Source of the DNA: Humisphaera borealis
GTDB taxonomy: Bacteria > Planctomycetota > Phycisphaerae > Tepidisphaerales > Tepidisphaeraceae
DNA length: 64,000 nucleotides
Direction: 5' to 3'
Assembly (NCBI RefSeq): GCF_015169395.1
Contig: NZ_CP063458.1
Span: 1,488,001-1,552,000 of the forward strand
Shown here: positions 8,395 through 16,575 of the stretch, piece by piece
Numbering within the stretch: the first letter of the stretch is position 1
Layout: each line of letters starts with the position of its first letter
Program-made: the position numbers and the translations under genes
The notes under the pieces: model-generated
Databases searched by the model: none
Seen by the model: only the letters and a program-made list of their open reading frames with translations
Told to the model about the DNA's origin: nothing

Positions 8395-8650
8395 CAAGCC
8401 CCACTGCCGGTGTCGCCCGGATCAGGTTCACCAGCTGGTCGAGGGCGCTTTGCACATACGCCTGATCGTTGCTCACCATCGCCACTGCAAGGATCGCCCG
8501 GCGGTGCTGGTCGAGCGCGCCGACTTCGGCGATGGACACATTATGGCCGCGGCGGATTCGGTCCTTCAGGCTCCGAACCGCCTGCCGCTTATCCTTCAGC
8601 GAAAAGCTGTCCGGAATGGCAAGCTCGAGCTGAAGGATACCGACGATCAT
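8369..8650 (-). CDS. DUF503 (YlxP-like) protein
   Basis: A 93-residue protein. MIVGILQLELAIPDSFSLKDKRQAVRSLKDRIRR followed by NVSIAEVGALDQHRRAILAVAMVSND is the typical DUF503 pattern. The family, named YlxP in Bacillus, is nearly always found between infB and rbfA, as here, which suggests a role in ribosome biogenesis or translation initiation. The molecular function is not established. The fold is a small ferredoxin-like alpha/beta domain. ATG 8650 is chosen over an upstream in-frame start because the added residues are repeat-derived. It follows infB, with a small hairpin between them. Confidence 0.9.
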   Translation of the reverse strand: MIVGILQLELAIPDSFSLKDKRQAVRSLKDRIRRGHNVSIAEVGALDQHRRAILAVAMVSNDQAYVQSALDQLVNLIRATPAVGLDDYQMDFL

Positions 8651-8678
8651 TGAATCAAAGGATGAAGTATCAAGGCAG

Positions 8679-8700
8679 AAGGATGAACTCATTCATCCTT
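8679..8700. repeat. Hairpin of the AAGGATGAA family between infB and DUF503
   Basis: AAGGATGAA (8679-8687) and TTCATCCTT (8692-8700) form a perfect 9-bp stem with a CTCA loop. A further AAGGATGAA copy lies at about 8658-8666. The same motif recurs inside imuB at about 40335-40357 and 41300-41330. Confidence 0.7.
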
Positions 8701-8717
8701 CCACCTTCACCCTTACT

Positions 8718-11700
8718 CTATAGCGTCCTCTGGAACGTCTCGCGGATGTACGCCTCAAAGACGTCGCCGATCTTGATATCGTCGTAGCCGTTGAGCTTGA
8801 TACCGCACTCCAGGCCGCTCTTGACCTCGCGGACGTCGTCCTTGACGCGTTTGAGCGACTCGATCGTGAGGTCTTCCGTGATGACGTTGCCACCGCGGAT
8901 AAGGCGGATCTTGCTGCCGCGCTGGATGTGCCCATCCGTGACGAAGCAACCGGCGATGTTGCCGAGCCGCGACACCTTGAACACCGCCCGCACTTCCACA
9001 TGGCCGTGCAACTTCTCGCGGGTTTCGGGCTCGAGCATGCCCGACAACGCCTTCTTCAGGTCGTCGAAGATCTCGTAAATCACCTGGTAGGTGCGAATCT
9101 CGACATGCAACTGCTCGGCCAACTGCCGGGCCTTTTCGTCGGGAATGACGTGGAAGCCGACGATGACCGTGCTCTCGTTGACGTCCTTGGTTGCCGCCGC
9201 CAACTCGACGTCGGATTCGGTGATGCTGCCGACCGCCGAGTGAATGACCTGAACCTTGACCTCTTCGGTGTTCTGGTCGCCGACCGTCTTGACCAGCGTT
9301 TCCACCGAGCCTTGTACGTCGGCCTTGATGATGAGGTTGATGGTCTTGGTCTGACCGGCCTTCATCTGGGCATACAGTGCGTCGGCCGTGCTGACCGTCT
9401 GGTTCTTGGCCGCCAGGTCCTTCTGCCGCTGGAGTGTTTCGCGCTCCTCGGCGATCTGGCGGGCACGGTCCACATCGTCAACGACATAGAACTTGTCGCC
9501 GGCATTGGGGACGTTGTTCAAACCGCTGACGATGACCGGCGTGCTCGGGCCGGCTTCCTTGATCGACTCGCCACGATCGTTGAGCAGGGTACGGATACGG
9601 CCGTAACCCTGACCCGAGATCATGACATCGCCAACCTTCAGCGTACCGTCCTGCACAAGCATCGTACCGACCGAGCCGAGGCCCTGATCGATCCGCGCTT
9701 CGATGACGGTACCGCGGGCCGGGGCGTGCGGATCGGCCTTGAGGTCCAGCAACTGGGCCTGGTAGTCCAGGATTTCGATCAGTTCCTGAATGCCCTGGCC
9801 GGTCTGGGCGCTGGTGCGAATGACTTCGGTATCGCCACCCCACTCGACGGGATTAAGTCCCTGGGCAGCAAGCTGGCCGAGGACCATGTCGGGGTTGGCG
9901 TCGGCGCGGTCGATCTTGTTCATCGCGACCACGATCGGCACCTTGGCGGCGCGGGCGTGGTTGATGGACTCGATCGTCTGCGGCATGACGCCTTCGACAG
10001 CCGCTACCACCAGCACGACCACGTCGGTCATGTTGGCGCCACGGGCACGCATGCTCGTGAACGCCTGGTGACCCGGCGTATCGATGAAGGTGACGCGCTT
10101 CGACTGTCCGTCGGAACCCTTGATTTCGACGGTCCACGCCGCCGTGTGCTGCGTGATGCCGCCAGATTCGCCGGCGGCGACGTTGGCAGAGCGAATCTTG
10201 TCGAGCAGGCTGGTTTTGCCGTGGTCGACGTGGCCGAGGATCGTGACAACCGGGGGACGGGTCACAAGGTTCTCCTCGACTGGAGCTCGACTGCCGAATT
10301 CTTCGACCAGCAGTTCTTCCAGCGTCTGCGCCTGGGCGATCGTCAGATCGACGCCGTAATCCAGCGCGACCAGTCCGGCCAGTTCCGGCGAAAGCGACTG
10401 GTTGATCGTCGCAAGTGTGCGGTGCTGACGCATCAGCTTGCCGATGACGTCGTTGACCTTCACACCCAACGCCGCAGCGAGCGTGCGCGGGGTGATCGGT
10501 TCTTCGATCGAGATCGGGGCGCCGGTCTGGGCCGCCGTGCGGGCGATGAGCTGCTTGCCCTGTCGGCTGGCGCGATCCATCTGCTGGCCGACGCCATGCA
10601 CATATTTCGCCGCATGCGACAGACGCAAGTTTCGCTCGGCGAGATCGGCATCGCTGAACTCTTTGAGGCGTTCGTCGGCCTCGCCGCGACGACCGTCAAT
10701 GCCACGCCGGCGACCAGAGAGGCTGGTCTTCTTGGCTGCCGCCTTCTTCTTTGCTGCTTCGTCTTCGTCCTCGACGGTAACCTTCACACCCCGGCCGGTG
10801 CTCGGGCGGGCTGTGGTGTAACCGGTCGTGGGGCCGCCTTCTTCGCGGCCTCGGGGGCCGCGCGGGCGCGGCGCCGCAACGACATCGGGCTTCTCCTCGC
10901 GGATCACGCGAGGGCCCTGGATCGTTGCCGGCTTCAGCATCGTTGCGTTGAGCTGAGGGGCGACGGTAACCGGGCGACGTTCCACCGTACCGGCGAGTTT
11001 CGTCGAGCCGATTGTGACCGTCGGACGCTGTGCCGGGGGCTGAAGTCCGCTGGGAGCGCGGCCGGGGCCGTGGGGAGCATTGCTGCCGGGCCCGGCTGCG
11101 GGACGCTGAGCAGGGGCAACGAACGGCGTCACCGGGGCCGCGGGTGCAGAGGCCGGCGATGATTGAGCAGGCGGTGCGACGGGGATGGTCCCCGCTGCCG
11201 GGAGCGCCGGCGCTGCCGCGGACGTGCTGACCGTTGGCTTGACGGGAGCAGGAGTCTCATTCTTGGGCTGCTGCGGGCGGACTGCCGGTGCAACCGGCTT
11301 TTCAACCGGTGCCGGTGAGGCATCTGGCTGGTCGCCGGCGGCTTCTTCTTCGCCGCTCGCCGTGCCTTCGGAAGTTGCCGGAGAACCACCCTCGGGGTCG
11401 GATTCCTCGCCGGCCTTGCGCTTGCGCGGCGGCGGAGGACGCTTGCCCTTGGGTTTGGCGGGCGGTTCCTCGACGGCAGTTGCCGTCGCGGTCGAGCCAC
11501 TGCCCCCCGAAAGCGCACCGTCGGCGTGCCACTCACGGATGGTTGTCGCCAATCCGATGGAGATGGAGCTTTGGTGGTTGGGCGCTTGATCGCCAAGTCC
11601 CTCGTCGCGGAGCTTGGTGAGAATCGCCTTGCTTTCAACGCCCAGCTCTTTAGCCAGCTCGTTGACGCGGATACCTTTCTTCGTCGCAGCCAAACCGGCC

Positions 11701-11786
11701 TCCAGGAGTACACCAATCTGCGGTCCGGGCATGATGGTTGATATAGACCAACCAGCCGACCGCGCCCGGCGCGGGCTCTGATCCAT
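8718..11786 (-). CDS. infB: Translation initiation factor IF-2
   Basis: About 1022 residues. The GTPase escorts initiator tRNA to the 30S subunit and promotes subunit joining. The N-terminus has the IF2_N helix-turn-helix ([20 protein letters not shown]). A long, probably disordered Pro/Ala/Lys-rich region follows, then a second IF2_N domain. The G domain begins near residue 515, with G1 GHVDHGKT, G3 DTPGHQAF, G4 NKID and G5 near TSAQTGQG, and is followed by domains II-IV. The frame is open above the proposed start. ATG 11786 has AGGGGCGG just upstream. ATG 11732, 18 codons further in, lacks such a site but is nearer the conserved part. The gene follows nusA and precedes DUF503 and rbfA, the classical order. 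Confidence 0.95.
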   Translation of the reverse strand: MDQSPRRARSAGWSISTIMPGPQIGVLLEAGLAATKKGIRVNELAKELGVESKAILTKLRDEGLGDQAPNHQSSISIGLATTIREWHADGALSGGSGSTATATAVEEPPAKPKGKRPPPPRKRKAGEESDPEGGSPATSEGTASGEEEAAGDQPDASPAPVEKPVAPAVRPQQPKNETPAPVKPTVSTSAAAPALPAAGTIPVAPPAQSSPASAPAAPVTPFVAPAQRPAAGPGSNAPHGPGRAPSGLQPPAQRPTVTIGSTKLAGTVERRPVTVAPQLNATMLKPATIQGPRVIREEKPDVVAAPRPRGPRGREEGGPTTGYTTARPSTGRGVKVTVEDEDEAAKKKAAAKKTSLSGRRRGIDGRRGEADERLKEFSDADLAERNLRLSHAAKYVHGVGQQMDRASRQGKQLIARTAAQTGAPISIEEPITPRTLAAALGVKVNDVIGKLMRQHRTLATINQSLSPELAGLVALDYGVDLTIAQAQTLEELLVEEFGSRAPVEENLVTRPPVVTILGHVDHGKTSLLDKIRSANVAAGESGGITQHTAAWTVEIKGSDGQSKRVTFIDTPGHQAFTSMRARGANMTDVVVLVVAAVEGVMPQTIESINHARAAKVPIVVAMNKIDRADANPDMVLGQLAAQGLNPVEWGGDTEVIRTSAQTGQGIQELIEILDYQAQLLDLKADPHAPARGTVIEARIDQGLGSVGTMLVQDGTLKVGDVMISGQGYGRIRTLLNDRGESIKEAGPSTPVIVSGLNNVPNAGDKFYVVDDVDRARQIAEERETLQRQKDLAAKNQTVSTADALYAQMKAGQTKTINLIIKADVQGSVETLVKTVGDQNTEEVKVQVIHSAVGSITESDVELAAATKDVNESTVIVGFHVIPDEKARQLAEQLHVEIRTYQVIYEIFDDLKKALSGMLEPETREKLHGHVEVRAVFKVSRLGNIAGCFVTDGHIQRGSKIRLIRGGNVITEDLTIESLKRVKDDVREVKSGLECGIKLNGYDDIKIGDVFEAYIRETFQRTL

Positions 11787-11936
11787 CGTCCGCCCCTGAC
11801 GCCCAGACACGGCAAGCAAGCCGGTGTCGGTGCATTTCAAGGCGGAGCAAAGGCGCCGATCTTGGTATTACGTTCGCCAACGCCGGAGGCTCGCATGAAC
11901 CGACGGAACGATGGCATTCTTTTCGTGTCGCCGCTG

Positions 11937-13487
11937 TCACTCGGCCGACGGGGGCTCTCGCCCCTGGGCCAGCGCGGCTCTGTCTTCATTTTCGTCGGTC
12001 AGCACCGGGCCGGCCGGGGAATGCTTTGGCATGCCCTGCATCGCCGCCTCTTCCGGCGACGGCGCATCCTCTGGCGTCGTCGAACTCATGTCGTGCACGA
12101 CCACTTCCGGCGAAGCACCCTCGGTTGCTTCATTGGCACCCGGCATCCGGTCGCTCTCGCCGGCGGGCTCTTCGGTGGCGGCTTCGACAGATTCGGCCGG
12201 CGATGTAGCGGCCGTCGCCAAACCGTCAATCCCACGTTCGCCTGCGGCAGCTTCCACCGCCGGCGCGTTCCCGAAGAACGATGCACCGGATGCACGGGCC
12301 CGGGCATCGGCAGCCTTCTTGGCTTCCTGTTCGATCGTGACCAGCTTGGCTTCTTCGCCACAGCGTTCGACGACCATAACAGCCAGTTCCTCTTCCAGCT
12401 GAAGTTCTTCCTTCAGTGGTTCTGCACCGACCTCTTCCACGTCGCGGACATCAATCAGGCCCATCGCAATGATCTTGTCGACCATGTCCTGCGTGACGCC
12501 TTCAATCGTCTTGAGCGTCGCATGAAGCCGAGCGGTACCTTCCTGGAACTCCTTGGGCGTCAGGATGTCCACGTCCCAGCCCGTCAGCCGGGCCGCAAGG
12601 CGAACGTTCTGCCCGCGTTTGCCGATCGCCAGGCTCAACTGGTCGTCGTTCACCACCACCGTGGCGCGGCCCAGTTCGAAGCAGAGGGAGACTTCTGTTA
12701 CCTCGGCCGGCTTCAACGCGTTGGAGATCAGAATCTGTGACGATTCGTTCCAACGGACGATATCGATCTTCTCGCCGCCGAGTTCTTCGACGATGTTCTT
12801 GATGCGGCTGCCGCGGACACCAACGCATGCCCCGACGGCGTCCACCTTGGTATCGATCGAGCTGACCGCAATCTTCGTCCGGTGGCCCGGCTCACGAGCC
12901 AGAGCCTTGATTTCGATCGTTCGCTCGCCGACTTCCGGTACTTCCCGTTCGAACAACCGGCGGATGAGTTCCGGATGGCTGCGGCTCAGGATGATCTTGA
13001 TCGCACTGGGCGTATCCCGAACCTCCATGATCAGCGCCTGGATGCGCTCGCCAACCTGATGCTGCTCGCCGGGGATCTGCTCGCTGCGCGGCATGATCCC
13101 TTCGGGGCGACCGAGGTTGACGATCATCGTCGGGCCTTCGAAACGGGCGACCGTGCCCGTGACGATCTGGCCGACCTTGCTCTGGTACTCGTCGTAGATC
13201 GCGCCGCGCTCGTCCTGCCGGATGAGCTGGATCATGACCTGCTTGACAGTCTGCGCACCGATTCGCCCCATGACCGAAAGCGGGAGAACCTGTCCCTGGC
13301 GGGCGACAGAGATGTCGCCGGTCGTACGATCGAGGGTGACGCCGAACTCGGTGGTGTCTTCTGTGTTAAAGTGCTTACGAAGGCCCGACGCGACGGCCTG
13401 TTCGATGTCCGTGTAGACCTGTTCGCGCTCGATCGCCTTGTCGCGTGCGATTCCGTCGACGATACGAATCAATTCCGGGTTCGGCAT
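11937..13487 (-). CDS. nusA: Transcription termination/antitermination factor NusA
   Basis: A 516-residue protein that binds RNA polymerase and RNA and controls pausing, termination and antitermination. In order: the N-terminal polymerase-binding domain (residues 1-130), an S1 domain (about 133-200, GQIVTGTVARFEGPTMIVNLG), then two KH domains with the conserved GVRGSRIKNIVEELGGEKIDIV and AIGKRGQNVRLAARLTGW motifs. Downstream are a helical region with a HhH-like repeat (LKTIEGVTQDMVDKIIAMG) and an acidic Ala/Glu-rich tail of about 120 residues. rimP, which usually precedes nusA, is not present upstream. Confidence 0.95.
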   Translation of the reverse strand: MPNPELIRIVDGIARDKAIEREQVYTDIEQAVASGLRKHFNTEDTTEFGVTLDRTTGDISVARQGQVLPLSVMGRIGAQTVKQVMIQLIRQDERGAIYDEYQSKVGQIVTGTVARFEGPTMIVNLGRPEGIMPRSEQIPGEQHQVGERIQALIMEVRDTPSAIKIILSRSHPELIRRLFEREVPEVGERTIEIKALAREPGHRTKIAVSSIDTKVDAVGACVGVRGSRIKNIVEELGGEKIDIVRWNESSQILISNALKPAEVTEVSLCFELGRATVVVNDDQLSLAIGKRGQNVRLAARLTGWDVDILTPKEFQEGTARLHATLKTIEGVTQDMVDKIIAMGLIDVRDVEEVGAEPLKEELQLEEELAVMVVERCGEEAKLVTIEQEAKKAADARARASGASFFGNAPAVEAAAGERGIDGLATAATSPAESVEAATEEPAGESDRMPGANEATEGASPEVVVHDMSSTTPEDAPSPEEAAMQGMPKHSPAGPVLTDENEDRAALAQGREPPSAE

Positions 13488-13592
13488 AGCTCCTCGTTCT
13501 CTCCGCGCTATTCAGTTTTGCAGCGCTATTCAATTATCTGCTGACGTCGCAAACCGGTCCGTCATCCGGACCCTGCCCTCGGCAACCACAAA

Positions 13593-13617
13593 CAAAAAAC
13601 CGCTCTGTTCGAGCGGC
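13593..13617 (-). terminator. Intrinsic terminator upstream of nusA
   Basis: Read on the minus strand, CCGCTC-GAACA-GAGCGG is followed directly by TTTTTTG. The stem arms are at 13600-13605 and 13611-13616 and the T-tract at 13594-13599. It would end transcripts coming from the ABC ATPase gene or from the structured region next to it, and so isolate the nusA operon. Confidence 0.85.
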
Positions 13618-13789
13618 ACACATTCGGCAGAACCTGTAGCGTCGGCATGTCCGCATCCCGGAATATCCGGGACAGGGATTTGCCGGCAGCGGTCGTCGTT
13701 ATCCGACCGCCCCGACCTCCCTTTTCAGGGGTCTCGGTGCGGCCGTCGTTCGACGACTCGCTTCCGCCACTCGATGTTGTCCATGCGCT
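13618..13789 (-). other. Structured noncoding region between ABC ATPase and terminator
   Basis: About 170 bases on the minus strand with several consecutive potential stem-loops and no convincing ORF. The clearest is TCCCGGA (13656-13662) with TCCGGGA (13666-13672) around a 3-base loop. Others pair GCGGTC with GACCGC, and GACC with GGTC around a GAAAA-containing loop. It ends in the strong terminator at 13593-13617. It could be a long structured 3' UTR or an independent small RNA. It does not match the conserved SRP, tmRNA or RNase P cores that I know. Confidence 0.3.
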
Positions 13790-15127
13790 TTATGCCATAG
13801 CATGGGCCAACTCGGTGGTGGGCTGTCCGGAAGGGGTTGTTTCCAGACTCAGGTTCATCCCGGTGTCTTCGGGCTCGAATAAATGGATCCGGCGAACATC
13901 CACATGGACGGTCACCAGCGATCCTAGCTGCGGCGTCAAACCGGAGGTCTCGCCGGGACTTGACGGTCCCGATGATACCAGCCCGTTCGCCGCATCCACC
14001 CGCGCAACGATCTGATCATTGCCGGCAGATTGCAGGTAGAGATCAATACTGCTGCCGATGGGCTCGATCAGCGTCAACCGCATTTGCAGCGGCTGAGACA
14101 CGACCGACCCGTCGTCAGCCCGAAAGGGTCGAAGAGAGAGGTGCTCAGGGCGTATACCCATGATCACCTTCCTGCCGACCCAACTCGACGGCACTCCGCC
14201 TGACGGCGCAGCGTCGCGAGAAAGTATAAGAGTAAAGCCTTTTGTCGGGTAGGTCAACCCGTCACCGGTGCCGCCAACGGATTTACGCCCGGATGGCGCA
14301 GACTCCACGAAGCTCAGTTTCGGGCTATTCTCGGTCGCTTCGAGATGACCTTCAATGAAGTTCATTGGCGGCATGCCGATGAAACCGGCGACGAAGCGGT
14401 TGCGGGGTCGGTGATACAGTTCAAGTGGCGGGCCGTCCTGCTGTACCTTTCCATTGAGCATCACGATGATCCGATCGCCGAGGGTCATCGCCTCTTCCTG
14501 GTCGTGGGTCACATAAACCGTCGTCGTGCGGAGTTTCTGGTGGAGTCGTTTGAGTTCGGCCCGCGTCGTCAGTCGAAGCCGGGCGTCGAGGTTGGAGAGC
14601 GGCTCGTCAAAGAGAAACGCCGCCGGCTCGCGCACGATCGCCCGCCCCACCGCCACGCGCTGGCGTTGCCCGCCTGAAAGTTCCCGCGGCTTGCGGTTTA
14701 ACAGCGATCGGATGTCGAGCAGGTCGGCAACACGCTTGACCCGCTCGTCGATGTCCCGCCCGATCTGCCGGGCTTGGGACGGATGCCGCAATCGCTTCAA
14801 CAGCGACGGCATCTTGCGGAGCCTAAGACCGAACGAGAGATTCCCATAGACAGTCATATGGGGGTAGAGCGCATAGTTCTGAAAAACCATCGCGATGTCA
14901 CGATCTTTCGGAGCAATGTCCGTAACGTCGCGGCCGCCGATGGAGATTCTCCCAGTATCAGCCTCTTCGAGACCGGCGATGAGTCTTAAGGTCGTACTCT
15001 TCCCGCAACCGCTCGGGCCGACCAATACGACGAACTGGTGATCCTCGATCGACAGCGATAGGTCGTCCACCGCAGTAACCCCGCCGGAATAGGTCTTGGT
15101 GATGTGCGATAGTTCGACGGCGGCCAT
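13790..15127 (-). CDS. ABC transporter ATP-binding protein, sugar/glycerol-phosphate (UgpC/MalK) type
   Basis: A 445-residue ATPase of the CUT1 sugar-importer group. Walker [10 protein letters not shown] is near residues 37-45. The Q-loop (VFQNYALYPHMTVYGNL), signature LSGGQRQR, Walker B (AAFLFDEPLSNLD) and H-loop (YVTHDQEEAM) follow in order. The C-terminal 200 residues form the MalK-type OB-fold regulatory domain (IMGIRPEHLSL). A loop after the Q-loop is enlarged (about residues 106-122), as is the stretch before the IMGIRPEHL motif. No permease or binding protein lies nearby, so it probably serves transporters encoded elsewhere, as MsmK-like shared ATPases do. Confidence 0.9.
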   Translation of the reverse strand: MAAVELSHITKTYSGGVTAVDDLSLSIEDHQFVVLVGPSGCGKSTTLRLIAGLEEADTGRISIGGRDVTDIAPKDRDIAMVFQNYALYPHMTVYGNLSFGLRLRKMPSLLKRLRHPSQARQIGRDIDERVKRVADLLDIRSLLNRKPRELSGGQRQRVAVGRAIVREPAAFLFDEPLSNLDARLRLTTRAELKRLHQKLRTTTVYVTHDQEEAMTLGDRIIVMLNGKVQQDGPPLELYHRPRNRFVAGFIGMPPMNFIEGHLEATENSPKLSFVESAPSGRKSVGGTGDGLTYPTKGFTLILSRDAAPSGGVPSSWVGRKVIMGIRPEHLSLRPFRADDGSVVSQPLQMRLTLIEPIGSSIDLYLQSAGNDQIVARVDAANGLVSSGPSSPGETSGLTPQLGSLVTVHVDVRRIHLFEPEDTGMNLSLETTPSGQPTTELAHAMA

Positions 15128-15208
15128 GAGGTCGCGATTCTATGGTGCCAGGCATCTGTTCACCATGGCGACAAATGTCCGTAGCGATTGGACGAGAAGA
15201 GATCCTGG

Positions 15209-16153
15209 TCAGATGCCGGTGACGGCGACTTGGCTACTTCGTCGCATCCAATCGAAGATTCGCTCAAAAGAGGCTTCCCGGTTTACCTCGCGCAGGATTT
15301 CGTGCTTCTGACCGGCAAGCAAGACGAAGGACCTGTCGGGATTTGACGTGCCTTCGACGAATGCTTTTGCGGCGGAAGCGTCGGCGACGCGGTCGGCGTC
15401 GCCATGCAAGCAGAGGAGCGGCAGTTTAAACCGGGCCGCATTCGCGCTCGTTTGCTGCTGCCTTCGCAGCGTCGTTGCATACCATCGCGGCGTCGCTGCC
15501 CGCAAAAGCAGCGTGTCATTGCGCGAGTCTTCAATCATTCCGGCATCGCTGGTCATCATGTCGGCCGACAGGCCACTGCCCACCCTCAACGATGGAGCAA
15601 GGATGTTTGTGACGGCCGCGATTGCCGTCCAGAGAGGTCCGAGCGAAGTGGCCGGTCGTAGATACGGCGCGGTGAGGATGACACCGGCAATCTCCGGGGG
15701 GTTCAAAACACCGTCCGTCCCGGCAGTGGCCGCCACGAGCCCGCCATGGCTGTGCCCGAGCACGAACATCGGGCGGCCGAGGTAGCCGTCTCGGCCGGCG
15801 TTCTGGTGCGACGCCGACAGCATCGACTTCAGGTCGTCGAGGAACTCCTGCCATCGCGACACATAACCCCGCCTGCCACTGGATCGGCCATGGCCTCGAA
15901 AGTCGAACGCCTCGCATGCGACGCCGCGTTCCGCGAACCACTGCATGACATGCGCGAATCGGCCCGAGTGATCGCCGTAGCCGTGGAGGATCAGAAGTCG
16001 TGAGTGCACGTCGCCAGCGGGCCTCCAATGGCGATGAAAGAGTCGTTGATTTCCCGTGGCGACCCAGTCCGACCTGAACAGGGAACCGCCGAGTAGAGAT
16101 CCCTGCAACGCTGAACGGCGTGGGTCAACGACATGGCTAGCGAGGTTAGACAT
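15209..16153 (-). CDS. Alpha/beta hydrolase, monoacylglycerol lipase-like
   Basis: A 314-residue serine hydrolase of the Hydrolase_4 (lysophospholipase/monoacylglycerol lipase) group. LILHGYGDHSGRF near the N-terminus is the oxyanion-hole HG motif. The nucleophile elbow is GHSHGG (about residue 135), with His in place of the more usual Met after Ser. The acid is in GDADRVAD and the catalytic His in KHEILRE near the C-terminus. Typical members hydrolyse monoacylglycerols or similar lipid esters in the cytosol or at the membrane face. The physiological substrate is not evident. No signal peptide is seen. Confidence 0.85.
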   Translation of the reverse strand: MSNLASHVVDPRRSALQGSLLGGSLFRSDWVATGNQRLFHRHWRPAGDVHSRLLILHGYGDHSGRFAHVMQWFAERGVACEAFDFRGHGRSSGRRGYVSRWQEFLDDLKSMLSASHQNAGRDGYLGRPMFVLGHSHGGLVAATAGTDGVLNPPEIAGVILTAPYLRPATSLGPLWTAIAAVTNILAPSLRVGSGLSADMMTSDAGMIEDSRNDTLLLRAATPRWYATTLRRQQQTSANAARFKLPLLCLHGDADRVADASAAKAFVEGTSNPDRSFVLLAGQKHEILREVNREASFERIFDWMRRSSQVAVTGI

Positions 16154-16575
16154 AAAGGGAGTGCAGTCGCGGCGGGCGTCCTTACGTGATCTTTACAAGA
16201 CGCACACTTCGAGCATTCGAACGGCGACTAACCTTAAGGGTCGCGGACGGATGCTGCCACTATCGGTCGTTTAATTCCTCCAGCCACACACCATCTGTTG
16301 CGCCATTGTTGCAATATTAACAACATATCCACCGATTGCTCACCATCGTAAGTCATAACAGCGTGGAAGAGATGCAGCCATGGACGGCGTTGTGGCCTTG
16401 CCCGGAACGGTTTTGGCGAGGTTCCCTGAAAGACTGCATCCCCAATAGCCAACGACTTGAGCCTCTGGGGACGGATCCCCAAAGCTGTCGTTCCACGGAA
16501 CATCGGTGTCCTCCGGCCAGAGAGGCGGGCGGATGTCGAGGCGGCGAGAGATCGTCGCTCGCATAGGAGCAGGCC
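16154..16575. other. Intergenic region between divergent genes
   Basis: No gene with coding support was found here. The stretch should hold both promoters for the flanking divergent genes. An AT-richer patch at about 16300-16330 is the only obvious candidate area, but no clear -35/-10 pair could be chosen. Confidence 0.35.

Noticed and set aside
8928-11162. Long plus-strand open frame of 744 codons opposite infB
   Set aside because: It mirrors the high-GC infB gene, shows no domain, and is rich in Arg/Gly/Val as expected of antisense frames. infB on the other strand has all GTPase motifs.
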